Shown: positions 45,326 through 53,875, counted from the first letter of the stretch. The stretch is 64,000 bases of DNA from Spirosoma aerolatum (GCF_002056795.1 NZ_CP020104.1:4287501-4351500), one strand, 5' to 3'. A program made the numbers and translations. Notes: generated by a model from the sequence alone, not told the origin.

Positions 45326-46378
45326 ATGCAACGATTAACCGTAGCCGGTCGGCTGCTTATTACGGCCCTTATTTTGGCCGCTATCTTTTTCGCGTTCCGT
45401 TACTTTGGTGGTAACGATGCTCTGAAGAAACTTCAGTCGAAAGACAAAGAAAAGGAGTACACAGAGTCGCAAACCATGCCACGCGCCGACGACAAGACGG
45501 CCGAGGAAGCTACCGAAGAGTCGAGTGCTTCTTCATCCGGTTCATCGGACGAAGCGAGCAGCAGCCAGCCCCAGGCGAATTTTTCGTACACGGCGCCCGA
45601 ACCCCAGAATGGCGTTCTGAAAGGTGTGGTTGAATTAGGGGCCAGTGGATTCAATTCGTTCGTTGTTCGGATTGACGATCAGAAACGCTGGAAGCTCGAA
45701 AAAGCTGAGTTTGGCAATAGCCTCGTTCTGGAAAATATGGCTACAGACAACGACGTGCGGACTGGCCTGAAAAGCTATATCGGCAAGATGCTGGACTTTG
45801 GCGTGGGTGGCCGGAATATCCATTTCGTCGTTAGCTCTGGGGCTGTGAAAGCTGAAGGCACCCAGAAAATTATCAAAGTGCTGAAATCGCTGAACTACTT
45901 TGTCAATACAGTAACGCCCGAACAGGAAGGTAGTCTGGCCCTACGAGCAGTGCTGCCAGACTCCTACGAAGGCAACTCGTTTGTGACAGACATTGGATCG
46001 GGCAACACCAAAATTTCATGGAAAGAAGGTGGCTCTATCAAAGCTCTGGAAACCTACGGATCTAAATATTACAGTGAAGGTACCAGCGATGCTACCGTGT
46101 ATGATGCAGTAAAAGCGAAAGCAAAGCAGGTGCCTTCCGACCATCGGCAAACCTGTTTTATCATCGGTGGCGTTCCCTTCGAACTGGCCAAGTCGGTTCG
46201 GAAAGGCAAAGAGCGCTATACGGTTCTCGATGCCCCATCAGCCTATAAACTGGAAAGTGCCAAATCGAAAGCTGGGCTGAACGTCTACAAAGCTATTGCC
46301 GACGCCACTGGCTGCAACCAGTTCGTCTTCGACTGGGATGCAAACTTCACCATCGGCTATCTGTTGACACTAAAATAA
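45326..46378 (+). CDS. Module gene 3: membrane-anchored PPX/GppA-like ASKHA protein
   Basis: 350 aa. One N-terminal membrane span (about 9-27), an acidic/Ser-rich linker (about 30-90), then an ASKHA-fold domain laid out like the exopolyphosphatase/GppA family. It has a phosphate-1-like strand VVELGASGFNSFVV (about 101-114, with Glu where PPX has Asp), HFVVSSGAVKA (~166-176, like ATSALRDA), NTVTPEQEGSLAL (~194-206, like ISGEEEA), phosphate-2 TDIGSGNTKISW (221-232) and an adenosine-type FIIGG (278-282). It may sense or bind a nucleotide or polyphosphate. Topology of the domain is not certain. Confidence 0.75.
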   Translation: MQRLTVAGRLLITALILAAIFFAFRYFGGNDALKKLQSKDKEKEYTESQTMPRADDKTAEEATEESSASSSGSSDEASSSQPQANFSYTAPEPQNGVLKGVVELGASGFNSFVVRIDDQKRWKLEKAEFGNSLVLENMATDNDVRTGLKSYIGKMLDFGVGGRNIHFVVSSGAVKAEGTQKIIKVLKSLNYFVNTVTPEQEGSLALRAVLPDSYEGNSFVTDIGSGNTKISWKEGGSIKALETYGSKYYSEGTSDATVYDAVKAKAKQVPSDHRQTCFIIGGVPFELAKSVRKGKERYTVLDAPSAYKLESAKSKAGLNVYKAIADATGCNQFVFDWDANFTIGYLLTLK

Positions 46379-46462
46379 TGATTGAATGCTAGAATGACTG
46401 AATGATTGAATTGGAAATATGTCCTCTATTCAATCATTCAGTCATTCTAGCATTCAATCATT
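46377..46462. repeat. Perfect 34-bp palindrome at junction 3 of the four-gene module
   Basis: 46377-46410 pairs with 46429-46462 without a mismatch around an 18-nt loop. It begins inside the stop codon of module gene 3 and ends 8 nt before the start of module gene 4. Built from GAATG and ATTGAATG words like junction 2. No T tract follows. Confidence 0.9.
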
Positions 46463-46470
46463 TCCTTCCC

Positions 46471-46974
46471 ATGACCCTCCGTGATGTTTTTCAGGCCATT
46501 TCGGGCCAGCCTGCTTTATTGTTTATGCTTCTGATGGCCATACCGACAGGAGCTTTTTTGGTGAATTTGTGGTCGGGGGGCACGGCCGAAGAAATTATTA
46601 AGTGGAAGTATGTGTATGCTGTGCTGGTATATCTGGCCTGCATTCCAGGGGTGTTTGCCGTTACGCTGAACCTTTACCTGTTTCTGTTCGAGCGGCAGAG
46701 TGTGTGGGATATGAATTTGGCGCTTCAGGTACTTCCCATACTCACCATGATTGCCACCCTAATGCTGATCAGGCGAAAAATCCCTTTCGATTACATACCA
46801 GGCTTCGGAAAGCTGTCGGGCTTTCTGACATTGATTGCTGCGGTTATAGGAATTATGTGGTTCATCGACCGGACCCGCATTTACGCCGTTACCTACATCC
46901 CGTTTACCTACATTGTCGTTGGGTTTGTGGCCCTTCTACTTATCATTCGCTTCGCCTGGAGCCGCATTTTCTGA
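46471..46974 (+). CDS. Module gene 4: multi-span membrane protein, unknown function
   Basis: About 167 aa with four to five membrane spans (LLFMLLMAIPTGAFLV, YVYAVLVYLACIPGVFAVTL, LALQVLPILTMIATLMLI, LSGFLTLIAAVIGIMWFI, YIVVGFVALLLIIRFAW). The methionine at 46471 (MTLRDVFQ) is chosen because the longer frame from 46402 reads through the palindrome. No family was recognised. It closes the module, as a divergent/convergent boundary follows. Confidence 0.72.
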   Translation: MTLRDVFQAISGQPALLFMLLMAIPTGAFLVNLWSGGTAEEIIKWKYVYAVLVYLACIPGVFAVTLNLYLFLFERQSVWDMNLALQVLPILTMIATLMLIRRKIPFDYIPGFGKLSGFLTLIAAVIGIMWFIDRTRIYAVTYIPFTYIVVGFVALLLIIRFAWSRIF

Positions 46975-47053
46975 CATGTATCAATATACATTCAACTTAG
47001 CGCAAACCCCATCAGAGAAAGTTCGTACTTAGGCTTATAGCGTAGCTCGTCTA

Positions 47054-48031
47054 CTACTCACTGGCAATCGACAAACGGTTCGCTTCTATCTGTTTAGCGG
47101 CCCGTTCCTGTCGGTATTTCGGAAGGTTTATCAACAATACGCTCCCCAGAATCACAACCAGTCCGGCAATTTGAGTCCAGGAAATAGGCTCATTGGCAAA
47201 CAAAACACCGAGAATAACAGCAATAACCGGATTCACATAAGCATAGGTACTGACCTGCGTAGCCGGGCGCACCTGAAGCAGCCAAACGTAAGCACTATAG
47301 GCTATGATCGATCCAAACACCACCAGATACCCCAACGCCAGCCAGGCCTGACCGGACACCTGTCCCCACTGAACCCGTTCGTACTCCTGATTGAGCAGGC
47401 TGGCGGGCAAAAATACCAACCCGGCTATGATCATTTGCCAGGCTACATTGACCGTTGACCCTCCCTCCGATGGATGGTGCTTTGAATACAGCGAACCTGA
47501 CGACCAGGCTATTGAACCACCAATCAGGAGGAGCATGGATATCGTTTCAGCCTGATTAGCATTGCCGCTGAACAAATCGCCCAATTGTTCGCTGAACAGC
47601 AAAATCACTCCGATGAAACCAATCAACAACCCGGCCAGCGTGGCCTGGCTTTTGAAATTCGTTTTCCAGTTGGGCTTATCCAGCAGGACAAACCAGAGCG
47701 GAGCCGACGACACCATGATAGCAACCAGTGCACTCGGCAGGCTCTGCTCCACCCAGATCACAGCCCCATTGCCCCCGACCAGCAGCAGGACACCAACTAC
47801 TGCCGAAGTCAGCATGCTTTTTTTGTTAAACAGCGGCTCGCCTTTCAGGAATCCCCACAGCAACATCAGCATACCAGCCGCCAGGAATCGCATAGCCCCC
47901 ATCAGCATCGGCGGGAAATCCTGTATGGCCATCTGGATAAAAAAATAGGTAGATCCCCAAACAATATAAACGATAGCAAACGCACTGATAACCAGAAGTG
48001 GCGATACAGTTTTTTGGGTTGGTTGATTCAT
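47054..48031 (-). CDS. EamA-family (DMT) transporter
   Basis: 325 aa, ten membrane spans in two EamA repeats (about 12-150 and 160-305). FAIVYIVWGSTYFFIQMAIQ at the start and the second-repeat end ILGVLFANEPISWTQIAGLVVI are typical. Members export amino acids or metabolites. A LysR-type regulator is divergent 109 nt away, with a dyad between them, so the transporter is probably its target. Confidence 0.92.
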   Translation of the reverse strand: MNQPTQKTVSPLLVISAFAIVYIVWGSTYFFIQMAIQDFPPMLMGAMRFLAAGMLMLLWGFLKGEPLFNKKSMLTSAVVGVLLLVGGNGAVIWVEQSLPSALVAIMVSSAPLWFVLLDKPNWKTNFKSQATLAGLLIGFIGVILLFSEQLGDLFSGNANQAETISMLLLIGGSIAWSSGSLYSKHHPSEGGSTVNVAWQMIIAGLVFLPASLLNQEYERVQWGQVSGQAWLALGYLVVFGSIIAYSAYVWLLQVRPATQVSTYAYVNPVIAVILGVLFANEPISWTQIAGLVVILGSVLLINLPKYRQERAAKQIEANRLSIASE

Positions 48032-48071
48032 GGCTTTTCGTTTTTCAGGTGTTATTTACTGATCAAGAGGC

Positions 48072-48079
48072 CAAAGGTA
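48072..48079 (-). promoter_or_regulatory. Probable -7 box of the EamA transporter
   Basis: TACCTTTG on the minus strand, 41 nt before the EamA start, matches TAnnTTTG. The LysR dyad begins 11 nt upstream of it. Confidence 0.45.
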
Positions 48080-48085
48080 GTGCAC

Positions 48086-48130
48086 TTTGATTCATGAGTA
48101 AAGCGAATTATTTTTGTAGAAATCATGAAT
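48086..48130 (+). promoter_or_regulatory. LysR promoter with overlapping operator-like dyad
   Basis: TTTG (48086-48089), 19 nt, TATTTTTG (48109-48116): an exact match to the Bacteroidota TTTG-N19-TAnnTTTG promoter, 24 nt before the LysR start. The 8-bp inverted repeat ATTCATGA (48090-48097) and TCATGAAT (48123-48130) brackets it. The arms also lie upstream of the divergent EamA promoter, which suits both autorepression and activation of the transporter. Confidence 0.6.
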
Positions 48131-48140
48131 TCTGCTCATC

Positions 48141-49070
48141 ATGGAAATCAGGCATCTTCAGATGGTTAAAGAGGTAGCGGCCAGTGGTAACCTGACCAAA
48201 GCCGCTGATCGTCTTTTTCTTACGCAATCGGCGTTAAGCCACCAGTTGAAGGAAATAGAAGCCTATTTCCATACCCAGCTTTTTATTCGTGATAAAAAAC
48301 AAATGCTGCTCACCCAGGCAGGCGAAGTGGTGTTGCAGGCCGCTGAGAAAATCCTTCAGGAAGTAGCCGAAACCAGGGCGAAAGTTCGTTGCCTTACCGA
48401 TCCCGAATCGGGCGAAGTACGCCTGTGTACCCAATGCTATACCTCCTACCATTGGCTGGCTGGTTTTCTGCGGGAATACCAGACCATTTATCCAAAAGTG
48501 GATGTGAAGGTTGAGCTGGAAGCCCCTTTTCATGCTGCGGATCACTATTTGCTAGCCAATAAAATTGACGTAGCCATTACCGAAGGCGACGAAAACCCTA
48601 AATTTTCCTACACGCCCCTGTTTCAGGACGAGTTTGTTGCCGTTGTTGCTCCCGACCATCCCTGGGCCAGTCGTCGTTGGATTGAGATCGATGAGTTTGT
48701 CGATTACAACTACATCATGTATAACATTCCCGATGAGGAAAGCTCCAATTTTATGACGTTTTTCAAGCATCGCCGACCACCAAAAGTCTATAAGATTACG
48801 CTGACCGAAGCCATTCTGGAGATGGTAAAAGCGGGCTTGGGGGTAGCTGTTCTGCCGACCTGGGTTATAAAACCCTATATTCAATCGGGGCAATTGACCA
48901 CTGTTCGGGTTACGGAGCAGCGGATTCTTCGTACCTGGTACGCGGCTACCCTGAAAACCAAACAGCTTCCGCCCTACACAACAGCTTTCATCGAACAACT
49001 GGCGTCGTACATGAGCGAGCGCGAAGGCTATGCATGTACGGCAGCAATCACGTCTGGTTGCTTTGCGTAA
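48141..49070 (+). CDS. LysR-type transcriptional regulator (MetR-like N-terminus)
   Basis: 309 aa. The N-terminal winged helix-turn-helix is in the first 62 residues (GNLTKAADRLFLTQSALSHQ, followed by LKEIEAYF, resembling MetR). The C-terminal periplasmic-binding-like effector domain runs to ~295. It probably controls the divergent EamA transporter. The ligand is unknown, and an amino acid or its derivative would fit the transporter family. Confidence 0.92.
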   Translation: MEIRHLQMVKEVAASGNLTKAADRLFLTQSALSHQLKEIEAYFHTQLFIRDKKQMLLTQAGEVVLQAAEKILQEVAETRAKVRCLTDPESGEVRLCTQCYTSYHWLAGFLREYQTIYPKVDVKVELEAPFHAADHYLLANKIDVAITEGDENPKFSYTPLFQDEFVAVVAPDHPWASRRWIEIDEFVDYNYIMYNIPDEESSNFMTFFKHRRPPKVYKITLTEAILEMVKAGLGVAVLPTWVIKPYIQSGQLTTVRVTEQRILRTWYAATLKTKQLPPYTTAFIEQLASYMSEREGYACTAAITSGCFA

Positions 49071-49085
49071 TCCATTACAATAGCC

Positions 49086-49784
49086 ATGTTTCTTCGTCTG
49101 CTTACACAGGCACTTAGTTGCCTTGCTCTGTTTTTATCAATAACCTGTACACCTTCTTTACAGGAGCCAGCCTCGCCAGATTATACCTATTTTCCACTCG
49201 AAACGGGCCGATTTTGGATCTACGACGTACAGGAAAAGCAATTTACATCAGCAGACTCGCCAGTTCAGCGAACCTATCAGCTAAAAGAACTCGTGGGGCA
49301 GGCGTATACGGATGTAACAGGGCAACAGGCTTACCGACTATTGCGCTACAAACGAAGCGACGATACGCAACCCTGGCAACCCGATTCGGTATGGTCGGTC
49401 CGGTTAGTCAATAACCTGGCCATACGCTCGGAAAACGGCAGGGATTTTGTTAGCTTGTTGTTTCCAATCAGCGATCAATCAAGCTGGAATGGCAACCAAC
49501 TTTCTGGTGCGGGCGCGGATCTATATGTAGTCCGCAACGTCGGACAGCCTTACCGCGTACTGGCAAAACAATTCGACAATACCGTAACAGTCATTGCTCA
49601 GGATGACTCTACGCTGGTATCGCAGGACAAACGCATGGACGTGTATGCCCGAGGGATTGGATTAGTGTATAAGGAACGTACCCATGTGCAGTTTTGTACA
49701 GCCTCGCCAACCTGCATTGGGCATCAACTGATTGACTATGGTACTCAACAGATTTACCGTATCCGCACATACGGCACTGACTAA
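49086..49784 (+). CDS. Lipoprotein-like exported protein of unknown function
   Basis: 232 aa. The signal sequence (ALSCLALFLSITC) suggests a lipoprotein with Cys21. The mature part, opening DYTYFPLETGRFWIYDVQE, with a Tyr/Trp-rich beta structure and GIGLVYKERTHVQFC near the end, is common in Bacteroidota but has no named function. It starts 15 nt after the LysR stop. The downstream subtilase gene starts inside its last 47 nt. Confidence 0.75.
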   Translation: MFLRLLTQALSCLALFLSITCTPSLQEPASPDYTYFPLETGRFWIYDVQEKQFTSADSPVQRTYQLKELVGQAYTDVTGQQAYRLLRYKRSDDTQPWQPDSVWSVRLVNNLAIRSENGRDFVSLLFPISDQSSWNGNQLSGAGADLYVVRNVGQPYRVLAKQFDNTVTVIAQDDSTLVSQDKRMDVYARGIGLVYKERTHVQFCTASPTCIGHQLIDYGTQQIYRIRTYGTD

Positions 49785-51414
49785 CTTAGCTGGTTTACTC
49801 ATGCTCATCATTCTGAGTCATGTTGATACGTTTGGCCAGAATCGAAAATACCTGGTCCTACTGCGCGACAAGGCCAATTCGCCTTACAGTGTGAACCAAC
49901 CCGACAAGTTCCTTTCGCAACGGTCGATCCTCCGTCGACAGCGGCAAAATATAACTATTCTGGAGCGCGATTTGCCCGTTAACCCTGCCTACGTCAAACA
50001 ACTTCAGCAGGCCGGTGCCAAAATCTGGTTTTCGTCGCGCTGGCTCAATGCCGTTCTGGTCGAAGCCAACGAGGCCACAATAGGTACAATTCAGCAATTG
50101 CCGATTGTGAAAGGGCTGGAGTTTGGTCGTTCGCTGGCGAATGCGCGGGTTAGTGTTACCGACTCAGTAGTACAATTCGTTAACGAAGTCAGTGCAATCA
50201 ACAAATTTGGGGATGTACAACCACTCAACTATGGTTCATCCCTGGCGCAGATCACTCAGATTGGGGTCGATAAAATGCACCAGCAGGGCTATCATGGCGA
50301 AGGTATGCTGATAGCTGTACTCGATGCCGGATTTCAGAATGCCGACAAAGTCAGTTTTTTAAAGCCTGTTTTCGACGACAAACGCATACTGGCCACCTAC
50401 GATTTTGTCAAAAAAGAAGCCAGTGTGTATGAAGATGACTCGCACGGTTTATCCTGCCTGTCGGCCATTGCCGCCACAGCCGATTATCAGCTTTATGGCA
50501 CAGCTTACAAAGCCTCCTTTATTCTGCTTCGTACTGAGGATGCCGCTAGCGAACGCCAGATTGAAGAGGCCAACTGGTTGTTCGGGGCCGAATATGCGGA
50601 TAGCGCTGGCGTCGATGTGATTAGCTCTTCGCTGGGTTATACACAATTCGACGATGCATCGACCAGCTATACGTACCAGAATATGGACGGGAAAACGGCT
50701 CTTTCAAGTCGGGCAGCCGAAATCGCTACCCAAACGGGTATGGTAGTGGTGGTAGCGGCTGGTAACGAGGGGAATAGTAGCTGGCATTACCTGTCTGCTC
50801 CCTCCGATGCGGCTTCTGTACTGGCAATTGGTGCGGTTGGTACAACTGGGCAACGGGCATCATTCAGTTCATTCGGTCCTTCGGCCGATGGTCGGGTGAA
50901 GCCCGATCTGGATGCCCAGGGACTCGGAACAATTGTGGGCTATCCAACCAGTTCAATTGCTTCTGGCAACGGTACGTCGTTTGCAACACCGCTAATTGCT
51001 GGTCTGGTGGCCGGTTTCTGGCAGGCCCACCCACGCCTGACGGCCGCTCAGGTCACCGATGCCCTCCGTCGATCCGGTAGTCAGTATGGTACACCCAATG
51101 ACCAATTAGGCTATGGAATTCCCAATTTTGAGCGGGCGTCGTCCCTTTCAGACGCTTACAAAGAGTTGTCAGTGTTCCCAAACCCCTTCAGCGACGAGCA
51201 ATCGTTGGGCGTTCAGTGGGGCGAAATCCAGGAAAATACACCGCTCGATGCCACATTGACCAACATGGCCGGACGGATAGTTTGGCAAAATCGGTATGTT
51301 TCACCAGGGCTGGCGGCTTTCCGTCTTCCCAATTTAAGCCTGTCGGCTGGTGTTTATGTGATGACCCTCATAGCTGGCGATAAAAAACGTACCTTAAAGC
51401 TGGTAAAACAGTAG
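49738..51414 (+). CDS. Secreted subtilase (S8) with type IX secretion sorting tail
   Basis: About 558 aa. Signal segment (LAGLLMLIILSHVDTFGQ), an inhibitor-like prodomain (~25-150), then the catalytic domain with Asp in IAVLDAGFQN, His in DDSHGLSC and Ser in GNGTSFATPLIAGLVAG. The last ~80 residues are a type A T9SS sorting domain: LSVFPNPFSDEQSL, then VYVMTLIAGDKKRTLKLVKQ. It is secreted across the outer membrane by PorSS and may be attached to the surface. The ATG at 49738 is preferred over the TTG at 49732. Confidence 0.93.
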   Translation: MVLNRFTVSAHTALTNLAGLLMLIILSHVDTFGQNRKYLVLLRDKANSPYSVNQPDKFLSQRSILRRQRQNITILERDLPVNPAYVKQLQQAGAKIWFSSRWLNAVLVEANEATIGTIQQLPIVKGLEFGRSLANARVSVTDSVVQFVNEVSAINKFGDVQPLNYGSSLAQITQIGVDKMHQQGYHGEGMLIAVLDAGFQNADKVSFLKPVFDDKRILATYDFVKKEASVYEDDSHGLSCLSAIAATADYQLYGTAYKASFILLRTEDAASERQIEEANWLFGAEYADSAGVDVISSSLGYTQFDDASTSYTYQNMDGKTALSSRAAEIATQTGMVVVVAAGNEGNSSWHYLSAPSDAASVLAIGAVGTTGQRASFSSFGPSADGRVKPDLDAQGLGTIVGYPTSSIASGNGTSFATPLIAGLVAGFWQAHPRLTAAQVTDALRRSGSQYGTPNDQLGYGIPNFERASSLSDAYKELSVFPNPFSDEQSLGVQWGEIQENTPLDATLTNMAGRIVWQNRYVSPGLAAFRLPNLSLSAGVYVMTLIAGDKKRTLKLVKQ

Positions 51415-51419
51415 TTAAG

Positions 51420-51498
51420 GTTTATGGTTTTCAGTGTACGGTAGGCTGACGAGTAAAGTGTTTACTCGTCAGCCTACCGTACACTGAAAACCATAAAC
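51420..51498. repeat. Perfect 38-bp palindrome between the subtilase and macrodomain genes
   Basis: 51420-51457 pairs without a mismatch with 51461-51498 around the 3-nt loop GTG. It starts 5 nt after the subtilase stop and ends 13 nt before the macrodomain start. The right arm shares GTCAGCCTACCGTA and following bases with the lgt/yidD palindrome near 26995. It has no T tract and no ORF. Confidence 0.95.
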
Positions 51499-51511
51499 TG
51501 CATACAAAGCT

Positions 51512-52027
51512 ATGCCAATTCTCCGTGTCATTCAGGGCGATATAACCAAGCAGGCAGTCGATGCCATTGTAAACGCAGCCAACACCAGTTTACTGGGTGG
51601 TGGTGGCGTAGATGGGGCTATCCATCGGGCGGCAGGCCCCGAACTTGTTTTCGAATGCCGGATGTTACACGGCTGCAAAACGGGTGATGCCAAACTAACC
51701 AGAGGGTATCGTTTACCTGCTCCCTACATCATTCATGCTGTAGGGCCAGTCTGGCGAGGAGGAGCGCATGGCGAAGCCGATTTGCTGGCAAGCTGTTACC
51801 GACGATCGCTGGAAATCGCCAATGCGGAAAACCTGAATAGTATCGCTTTCCCGAATATCAGTACAGGTATTTACGGATATCCCAAGGACAAAGCCGTTGA
51901 AGTTGCCATCACTGCGGTCAGGAATTACCTGAAAAAGCAAACATCCATTCAGGAGGTTATCTTTGTCTGCTTCGATATAGATAATCTAACGCTTTATGAG
52001 CAAAGGCTATATTCGCAAAATGAATAG
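51512..52027 (+). CDS. Macrodomain protein, O-acetyl-ADP-ribose deacetylase-like
   Basis: 171 aa, one macrodomain of the MacroD/YmdB type. [20 protein letters not shown] carries the Asn and the Asp-Gly-Ala-Ile-His of the active site, and [14 protein letters not shown] binds the diphosphate. These enzymes hydrolyse O-acetyl-ADP-ribose and mono-ADP-ribose on proteins. Palindromes flank it on both sides (51420-51498 and 52027-52100). Confidence 0.94.
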   Translation: MPILRVIQGDITKQAVDAIVNAANTSLLGGGGVDGAIHRAAGPELVFECRMLHGCKTGDAKLTRGYRLPAPYIIHAVGPVWRGGAHGEADLLASCYRRSLEIANAENLNSIAFPNISTGIYGYPKDKAVEVAITAVRNYLKKQTSIQEVIFVCFDIDNLTLYEQRLYSQNE

Positions 52028-52100
52028 AACACGGATCATTATGATGATTATGATTTCTTAAGATCTGTGTAAATCATAATCATCATAATGATCCGTGTTC
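52027..52100. repeat. Perfect 30-bp palindrome after the macrodomain gene
   Basis: 52027-52056 pairs without a mismatch with 52071-52100 around a 14-nt loop. It starts at the last base of the macrodomain stop codon and ends 22 nt before the methyltransferase start. Arms are built of ATGAT/ATCAT words. Confidence 0.95.
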
Positions 52101-52122
52101 CATCCTGAACAGGCAACTCGGT

Positions 52123-52710
52123 ATGGATCAGACTTTACACAGGTTTCTGGAAGATCTGGCGAAATTTGGCAAAACCAACGATCAGCAGACGGCTCAACGT
52201 AGTGAACGAATGCTCAATATTACACCCGATACGGGCCCATTCCTATCCATTCTCATCAAATCTGCCAAAGCAAAAGATATCCTCGAAATCGGCACCTCAA
52301 ATGGTTATTCGACGATCTGGCTGGCTGATGCAGCACGCTGTACGGGTGGCCATGTAACCACCATCGAGATGAATCCCTGGAAAGTCAATCAGGCTCGCCT
52401 TAATTTTCAGACAGCTTCCGTTGATGAGTTCATTACCCAAATCGTGATTCCAGCCGAAACCTATTTACCAACCTGCCCATCGGATAGCGTTGATTTTATC
52501 TTTCTGGATTCTGAACGAAGTCAGTATGCTGGCTGGTTGAATCAACTGCTCAGGCTTTTACGGCCCGGTGGGTTGCTCGTCGTTGATAATGCGGTATCGC
52601 ATGAAGCCGAACTCGCTGAATTTACGAGTGTAGTACGGCAAACACCCGGCCTCGACACGTCCTTAGTGCCAATAGGGAATGGCGAATTACTGATTTGGAA
52701 ATGCATTTAA
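52123..52710 (+). CDS. SAM-dependent O-methyltransferase
   Basis: 195 aa of the class I methyltransferase fold. ILEIGTSNGYSTIWLAD is the SAM-binding motif I. VTTIEMNPWKVNQARLNF and VDFIFLDSERSQYAGWLNQL (metal-site Asp) resemble the catechol/caffeoyl-CoA O-methyltransferase family. Substrate unknown. It follows the palindrome after the macrodomain gene. Confidence 0.88.
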   Translation: MDQTLHRFLEDLAKFGKTNDQQTAQRSERMLNITPDTGPFLSILIKSAKAKDILEIGTSNGYSTIWLADAARCTGGHVTTIEMNPWKVNQARLNFQTASVDEFITQIVIPAETYLPTCPSDSVDFIFLDSERSQYAGWLNQLLRLLRPGGLLVVDNAVSHEAELAEFTSVVRQTPGLDTSLVPIGNGELLIWKCI

Positions 52711-52720
52711 CCCCATAAAA

Positions 52721-52751
52721 AACGAACCATCTATTCGCTAGATGGCTCGTT
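52721..52751. terminator. Bidirectional terminator after the methyltransferase
   Basis: 52721-52733 pairs with 52739-52751 (12 of 13). An A tract precedes it, giving T on the minus strand for the convergent gene. Confidence 0.75.
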
Positions 52752-52772
52752 AAGAAATGAGTATAGAATTAC

Positions 52773-53192
52773 TTAGTCTTCCCCAACAGCGGTACTATCG
52801 CTCTTCTTAGTACGTTTTTTGACCATATACTCCGTAGCAGTCGACGATTCGCGGGGTTCACTCACCCGTTGAATTTTATAGTTTCGGTCAGCCAGACTCA
52901 TGGAAGGCGTATGATCAACTGAAACGCCACCAACTGGCTGTACCGCTGGGTGCTGGTTCTTGTAGTTTGCTAGCTGAGCATCCGAAGGAGAAGGTTTCTG
53001 AACGGCAACTCCTGACTTTTTCTCCCATCGACTGGCAGCAGCCGCCATGTTGGGATGCTTATAATTGGCGGTCGAATACATGGGATTATTCAACGGCTTT
53101 TTCTGACCATCATCCCGATTTGTCTGAGCATTGGCTTGACCAGCTATCGACAGAATGCCGATGCCGACAAGCAAAAAGGTTAGCGATTTCAT
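52773..53192 (-). CDS. Small exported protein of unknown function
   Basis: 139 aa with a Sec signal (FLLVGIGILSIAGQANAQ). The rest is polar, low in hydrophobic residues and probably unfolded (PLNNPMYSTANYKHPNMAAA; KKRTKKSDSTAVGED at the end). No family was recognised. Confidence 0.65.
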   Translation of the reverse strand: MKSLTFLLVGIGILSIAGQANAQTNRDDGQKKPLNNPMYSTANYKHPNMAAAASRWEKKSGVAVQKPSPSDAQLANYKNQHPAVQPVGGVSVDHTPSMSLADRNYKIQRVSEPRESSTATEYMVKKRTKKSDSTAVGED

Positions 53193-53218
53193 CGTTTTTC
53201 TCTGGTTTTGTTGTAAAG

Positions 53219-53226
53219 CAAAGTTA
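53219..53226 (-). promoter_or_regulatory. Probable -7 box for the small exported protein
   Basis: TAACTTTG on the minus strand, 27 nt before the start codon, matches TAnnTTTG. Confidence 0.35.
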
Positions 53227-53277
53227 ATACCTCGTCAGATTAAAAAACGATTAAAATAGCTACTATGTTTATAGTTC

Positions 53278-53811
53278 TTATATCTTTTTACGCAGCAATC
53301 GCAAAATCGACTCTGAATCGGCTATTGAAGTGGCTTTTTCCAGAGAAAACCATTGAATATTTGTTCGTTCGTCAGAAGCCCCAAACACATCTTCCGGGTC
53401 AGCTTCAAACAGGAATCGAATGTCATAATGCAGATGTTCGGGCACAGCGTTCCGCGCTGGAATGGTGTGCACATCTACGTCGAAAATCGCCGGGCTGAGT
53501 AGACGAACCGATTGGAGTCCGGTTTCCTCCTGTGCTTCTTTCAGCGCTACAGCAGCCACATCGGGGTCGCCGTCGGCATGGCCACCCGGTTGCAGCCAAC
53601 GATCCAGTTTGCGATGATGAATCAACAGTGTCTGCTGGCGGTCGGGGCTTACAATCCAGGCCGATCCGGTAACGTGTCCAATCAACAACGACCGTTCAAA
53701 GCAATCCGGATGCTGTTCAACAAAGGCAATGGTGGCCTCCGTCATGGCCTTTTCATTGAAATCGGATGGGGTGTGCTGGTAAAGTAAACTTAATAACGGC
53801 TGGCGGTACAT
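53278..53811 (-). CDS. NUDIX hydrolase
   Basis: 177 aa. Nudix box GGHADGDPDVAAVALKEAQEE, then TGL, at about 76-98 fits Gx5Ex7REUxEExGU with changes: the first conserved Glu is replaced by Asp and REU by KEA. The upstream LLIHHRKLDRWLQPGG is typical of NUDIX proteins. It hydrolyses a nucleoside-diphosphate derivative, substrate unknown. Confidence 0.9.
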   Translation of the reverse strand: MYRQPLLSLLYQHTPSDFNEKAMTEATIAFVEQHPDCFERSLLIGHVTGSAWIVSPDRQQTLLIHHRKLDRWLQPGGHADGDPDVAAVALKEAQEETGLQSVRLLSPAIFDVDVHTIPARNAVPEHLHYDIRFLFEADPEDVFGASDERTNIQWFSLEKATSIADSESILRLLRKKI

Positions 53812-53875
53812 TCGTTGTTTTTGTTAGGTAAAAACTGCAATTTGCTACCGTTTTTTCAATACTCTATCGACTATT

